Notes under the pieces: model-generated
Seen by the model: only the letters and a program-made list of their open reading frames with translations
Told to the model about the DNA's origin: nothing
The model's database searches: none
Shown: in pieces, positions 58,606 through 64,000 of the stretch
Layout of the letters: every line of letters begins with the position of its first letter
How positions within the stretch are numbered: the stretch's first letter is position 1
Made by a program: the position numbers and the translations under genes
Assembly (NCBI GenBank): GCA_005281725.1
Contig: SSBO01000012.1
Location: 18,332,561 to 18,396,560 of the forward strand
From: Wuchereria bancrofti
Taxonomy: Eukaryota > Nematoda > Chromadorea > Rhabditida > Onchocercidae
Length of the DNA: 64,000 nt
Direction: 5' to 3'

Positions 58606-61600
58606 GGAAAAGATAGCACTAATGCAAGGAATTCCTTTCCACCATGTGTCAAACACTGTCAGAAATACCACTTAACATACAAGAATGCGTTACAGGTGAA
58701 AAAAAGGAAAGAGAAAAAACTGATGGATACATTTGCACACCTTGATAAATTGCATTCCTCAGTCAAATTAATTTCCAAAACAGGTAAACTTTTACTATAG
58801 TTAAAATGGAACTTATTATCGAAATTAAAAAATGCACGGATGATAGAAAACTGTACATACTGCACCAATGGTTCCGAACCGATTGATACACCCTGCTTGA
58901 AACAAATCAGATAAGCTACGGAACCAGTTTTAACTTGTAAAGCAGTACGTACCAATGAGTATAATAAACGCTTAAATAAAGATTATAGGTGGAAAACTAT
59001 GTCGATTAAACAAAAATAAAATTTTTTAAGCACTTTTTTTATGGTACAATCGAAACGGCTCATATATTTAAAAAATGATGTTTGCTGTATTTATTATTTT
59101 AATAGATAACAGACTTACATATTGCTTACATTTTCACTATTTTCCTTATATCAAGGATTAATTTAGAAACTACTCATTAAGATAAGGCCAAAAGCATAGA
59201 ACTTCAAAAGTGAAATAAAATTTCCACTTCGTCGACGTTCTGCTAATTTGTCATTGGTTAATGTAATCAAATTTAAAATATTATAATATTTAGGACGAAC
59301 TTCTCTGATCGAAAAAATCCAGTGTTAAGAAAAGGCAAACAATGTCTAGAAATGTAAAAATGAAAAAAGTGCAGATGGCAAACGACCGCTGATGGCTGCA
59401 TAATTCATAGTAGTTGGAAAGGCAAAATTCAGGAAATTATCGACCCATGATTTGGAAACAATGAAAAATATTTCGCCTCGCAAAAAAATCGTAATGAATC
59501 AATCGCCTGCGCATACATACTAAAATTTGTTTAGGTTGAGTCTTATCATTTTGACTCACCGAACTGCTTAGAATAGTTTAAGGCGGCATATCACTTTGGA
59601 TATAAAATTTACCAGAAACGAGCTTTGGAGATTATTGATTGTTCATGAACTTGACGAATTTGCCAGGTCACATAATACATTTGACTCTTTTACTTGGCAA
59701 AATCAATCAGTACTTCGATTAACAAACAAACATTAGCACTTTAATTATCGTACTAGTCTTTAACTATTATACTTTTAATGAGACTAAGTCTAAAAAGTTT
59801 TCCAACATCAGAAATCAAGAAAAGTCAACAATTTCAAGGAAATTCATGCTATAAATTAAGAATTATGAAACAATTCTGTATACGGCAATGAAAGCAGAAT
59901 TAAATTTCGTTTCTAGATGCTTCTGAAATACAACAGTGACTACCTATATTCTTTTTAATGGTATCTGCTAATATGGAAGAGTCAAGGAAGAAATATCGAA
60001 GTTTGAACTTGTATTTGTCCTCATGATTAGGTATGAAAAATAATTTTAACAAATTTACTTAGCAAAATGAATTCTAATAATGAAAGGAAAAAGATTGATT
60101 TAAGAGAAATTACTGAATGACTGATTATGAACTTTTCATTCCATAATGAAACCACACATGGTTGAAATTTCGTCAATGGAAATCGTTTGAGAAATAAACA
60201 CTAATGAAAATATCGAATCTTTAAATGAATAAAGGCATATTAATAAGTTTTCTAGTGAAATGTAGAAACAATTTTTAAATTGTCCAGTATCCAATTTATG
60301 CGATCAGTACAAATTCTTTTATAATCTTACTGTCTACATCAACAAAAGTTAATAAATTCAAGTAACAATTTCAATCAATTACCAACTTTCGTTAAAATTT
60401 GAAGCAATTGAAATTAATTAAAGTTTTACATTTCACTTTTTTTTTTTGTTAATTATCAGCAATCTATGTTGTTATTCGGGCATAATAGGTAGTGTAAAAC
60501 TCGTAGGTAATTTAATAGATCCAGCAACGAAAAAGTAATAAATGATGAATAACAGAAAATAAAATACTTAAATGTGTATAAGTAAAGGATAGCATTTATC
60601 ACCGTTAAATATACCGAGAATTTGAACAGTTTTGAATAAAAAATTCCAAACAAATTAGAAATATTTAGTGCAAAAAGAGATAAAAAAGAATTTGCGTGCC
60701 ATTCAAAATTACCATCAATATATGTAGAGATTTGTTGACATTCAAAATCAGTAACGATTTGTGAAAGAGAAGCTTAAATGAAGAGAGCTTGCAGAAAATT
60801 ACACAGAAAATTTCCTCCGTGCAAACTTCCCATTCTATTCTCAATCTTCTAATATTTAATGGACAACAAGCCTTTATCCTCTGTAAAAATAAATTAATGT
60901 GAAACATGTAGTAATTATGTGACATTCAAAAATTATCAGAGTACGATAAGCGGTTGACACCTGTGAAAGGAGTGATTGCTCTCGCTTACTCATTTCATGT
61001 CATAGCATTTATTTTACTGACGAGAAGATAGAGTCATGATATCAAGAAGTACAATTATCACTCCATCAATTTTTTATATTCTTTCATTTTCACGTTATCA
61101 CTTGCCCACGTATACAACGAGTGCCTCAGATGCGTGTATAATAAAATTTTAGTTCTTAAACATTAATTCTCAAACAAATAATAGCATTCAAAGTTTTCTT
61201 CTATTTTCCTCCTTAACCTTAGAAAAATTTATACAAAATCAATAATCGAAAGTTACAAATGATGATAATGGTGCTGATAATGCGACATGAGTAATAACTG
61301 AGTATCGATAATTGCAAATCTGTGAAAATATCTTTCAATACTATCGATCCCATACATCTATATTTGTAAAAACTGATTACTGATATCAGCTAAATGATAA
61401 GAAACTATGTAGGAAATGATTTACGTTGAGGATTTTTGAACAATTTGCAATTAATTTCTCATGCTAAAAAATAATAGTGCAACAGTAATGGATGATACAA
61501 TAGCAATCGACAAAAGTGTATTACTGATCACGAGGGTTATATGACCAAACTTTAACTTGAACTAATTTAAATTTAACATTTAACTGTAAATAGATGACAG

Positions 61601-64000
61601 AGAAGAAAGACTTCACAAATATTTATCCATGAATATGGTTTGAAATTCCCTAAGGTAAATCAGAAATGACAATATAGTATAATCTTTTTGAGCACATTAT
61701 CATCTTATGAGTTACCCTACCTGTAATCAAAAGCAATAACGCACATTATAGATATATTTCAGAGATTAAATAAATTATTGATTCAGGTAATTGATGACTG
61801 AAAGGAAAAGCTGATAAGAATCTCCTCCCTCTAATCAATTATAATTAATCTGTGGGAAAGCAAAAATATTTCTTGTTTCTAGGGTATTGAGATGTTCGAC
61901 AAAGTGCTTATGCATCGGGAAAAACCTGACAAATGGAAATGGTGATTGAAAAGGAAGAGAAGTATGTTGCACATAATTTAGTTACATAACTTGTGCTAAA
62001 ATGTCGAATCATACTGAATAGTCATTTTCACCAAAAAAAGTGCAACGGTTCTCTTTCAGTTGTGTATAATCTTAACTTATTCATTAAGCATCAACTACTT
62101 CAAATATGACATTCATCCATCGCTTTGGAAAAAATTAAAGAAATTAAACACAAAATAATTTTAAGTCAACGAAATAAGACGGATAAGTGGGGATTAAGTG
62201 TGACCAATGTCCGCATTTTACTGACACTGAGATAGCCCCTCAAATACCGTACTGACTGAACAGTTAAATTCAAAACGGTCAACACCACAACAACAGGTCT
62301 GCTATAATTCAAATACTGCATTTCACATTACTGAGCTAAAACTATCTTAAGCTGACTTCAGGTACAGCTACATTTTTGCAAAAATACGGGATAAATGCGA
62401 GCTCGTCTTCCCAACGGTCATTCTAACATCGACCACTTAATTTGCTTGCATAGAATTGGAAATTTTCTCCTTTCACTTTTAAATCAAAATTGAAAGCTTT
62501 AAAAATGTATTTCTTTAAAAAAAAAAAAGTATTTTAGAATATAATTGCAGAAGTTTTAAAAATAAAAAATTGTGCGATGGAAAAGAAATTTTAGAAAGTG
62601 ATAAATGATTATGACAATAACAAAATCAATAAATAATCCCGATCCTTAGAAAAACTGGAAAAGCAATACACAATAACATAATAATAGAAAGAGAGGTACT
62701 ATTGTAGAATTTAGATTGCAATACAGAAGAGGAACAGTGATGGTTCAAAGTCAAGTGTTTTGCATAAACATGGTTGACTGCGCGCACAGGAATGCTCGTG
62801 AAGGTTGACGATGACGGTAAAGGTGATTTTGATGATGATGACGACTATCGTCGTATGATGCGATCAGAGGTTGAGATGGGAAGGAGAAAGATGGAGAGCG
62901 ATTGTGACATTGCTGGTGACGAAGTGTGGAAGAAGTAGTAGCAATAACTAGTTGAAAGTGACAACAAATGGCAACTCAGGCAGAAGTGATTATGATTATC
63001 ATAATACTAAACGCAGGAGGAAAACATCATGGAATAGAGCAAGATAGAAATGAATAAAAGTGGAATAGTACGAAAAAATGTTGATGGTTACTTTCAGCAG
63101 CGATGACTAAAGAAGTACTATCTCTCTTTGTAAGGCACAGATAAAACTGTCTCTCTCCTTCTCAAAACTTCTCTCCTTCCTTCATTCATTTATCCATCAC
63201 AACAGGAATAACACTACGACCACTAGGTAGCGCGGCGAATCGTTGCGAAGGTCATTTGCTGTACGTAGTTCGCTGAATAACGTTATCTCTGATTGCTGTC
63301 TTCTCGATGGTCATCATGGCTAAAAGAAGAAATTGAATTTGAAATATTATGTTTGTCCAAGCTAGACAAATGTACAAAATTAAAGATATAATATTAGGTG
63401 AGTGATTGCTTATTCAAGGTAGCTTGAACTCCCACAAGATTTTCAGTGGCATCACACTAAATTGTTTCTAGTAGGTCCTCCATGACAAAACAAAATTAAC
63501 TTCTATTTGAACTCATATTTTCCAAGCTTTTGATATCAAAAAATATGCTTGTCACCAAAGAAGAATGTCTGACGACGACTGCATCTCGGTAAAACTAACG
63601 TCATCGTATTAATGATCTTCCATCTAAATTATCCTAACCGAAACAATATACAAAACGGTTGATGTATCTCGTTGAATGGCTTCACAAATCATTAACCTAA
63701 ATTGAAAATGAAAATCGAATATGTCATATAAATAGAGATATGAATAATAATTTTGCTTAAATGTTGGAAAGAAGTGCTATAATTAAATTATATAGCATAG
63801 TGGGAAAATTTATTAACTTTAATTGTCTACTTTTTACCTTCATTTTGAGATAAACTGATTTCTTCTATCACCATAACTGATTGAGAGTGAAAAATCAAAA
63901 GAAAGATTGAAGATTGAATGGTTAAGTCAATATCACTGATGTTGAATGTATGAGGAAAAGATCACTGCATGGAACTGATAGTTCAAAAGACGAACTGCTT
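58606..64000. other. Unique sequence upstream of the filamin start; no gene recognised
   Basis: 5.4 kb present once. Mostly AT-rich with short unconvincing open frames on both strands. A less AT-rich block at about 62740-63330 stands out. No CH-domain exon, RNA gene or repeat family is recognised. It may hold the promoter, 5' UTR exons or a long first intron. Confidence 0.6.

Noticed and set aside
58659..58955. 98-residue minus open frame (SVAYLICFKQGVSIG) as an upstream filamin exon
   Set aside because: No filamin or CH motif, and no pair of splice sites gives a phase that joins exon 1 convincingly.
1..64000. CRISPR array, bacterial or endosymbiont insert, transposase, tRNA or rRNA gene
   Set aside because: I looked for regularly spaced repeats, long intronless open frames, transposase-like proteins and tRNA-like motifs and saw none.

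Overview
The window is eukaryotic and very probably nematode. It is strongly AT-rich. The coding information lies in many short exons of about 60-250 bp, with compact introns and nematode-like acceptors (TTTCAG, TTTTAG). Only one gene can be supported. It lies on the minus strand and encodes a filamin: tandem immunoglobulin-like filamin repeats with the hallmarks (V/I)DAxxAGxGxLE and GSPF. An AT-rich parasitic (spirurid/filarial) nematode fits best, but the species cannot be fixed from sequence alone. The long linker and the absence of any visible actin-binding domain recall divergent nematode filamins (fln-2 type) more than a canonical filamin; that orthology is inference.

The sequence is not one clean locus. 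Eight contigs are joined by single n characters at 606, 10729, 13199, 18482, 33622, 38486 and 53909, and they overlap heavily. Contig A (1-605) is a diverged copy of about 5041-5638. B (607-10728) carries the 3' part of the gene. C (10730-13198) is a diverged copy of B from about 7480. D (13200-18481) begins with 1.7 kb identical to the end of C. E (18483-33621) begins with 161 bp identical to the end of D. F (33623-38485) is a diverged second copy of D/E. G (38487-53908) is a nearly identical copy of D+E. H (53910-64000) repeats E from about 28.9 kb in diverged form and then adds 5.4 kb of new upstream sequence. Collapsing these leaves a locus of about 34 kb. The simplest reading is an assembly of a heterozygous sample with unmerged haplotypes.

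I reconstructed 42 minus-strand exons whose splice phases all agree. Together they encode about 2,090 codons, from an ATG at 32896 (copy at 57880) to a repeat cut off at the left of contig B. In protein order there are six filamin repeats (exons at 32942 down to 19434), then a linker of about 650 residues rich in Ser, Tyr and charge (19.5 to 7.6 kb, with one 936-bp exon and a 21-bp microexon), then two repeats, a short Lys/Glu-rich linker, six more repeats, and the start of a fifteenth. No calponin-homology (actin-binding) exon is seen.

The rest is intron or upstream DNA. Notable pieces are two GC-AG introns, a perfect 30-bp palindrome over one splice acceptor, an imperfect minisatellite, a less AT-rich island in the longest intron, and about 6 kb of apparently noncoding DNA at the right edge. 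I found no RNA gene, no autonomous mobile element, no CRISPR array and no second protein gene.
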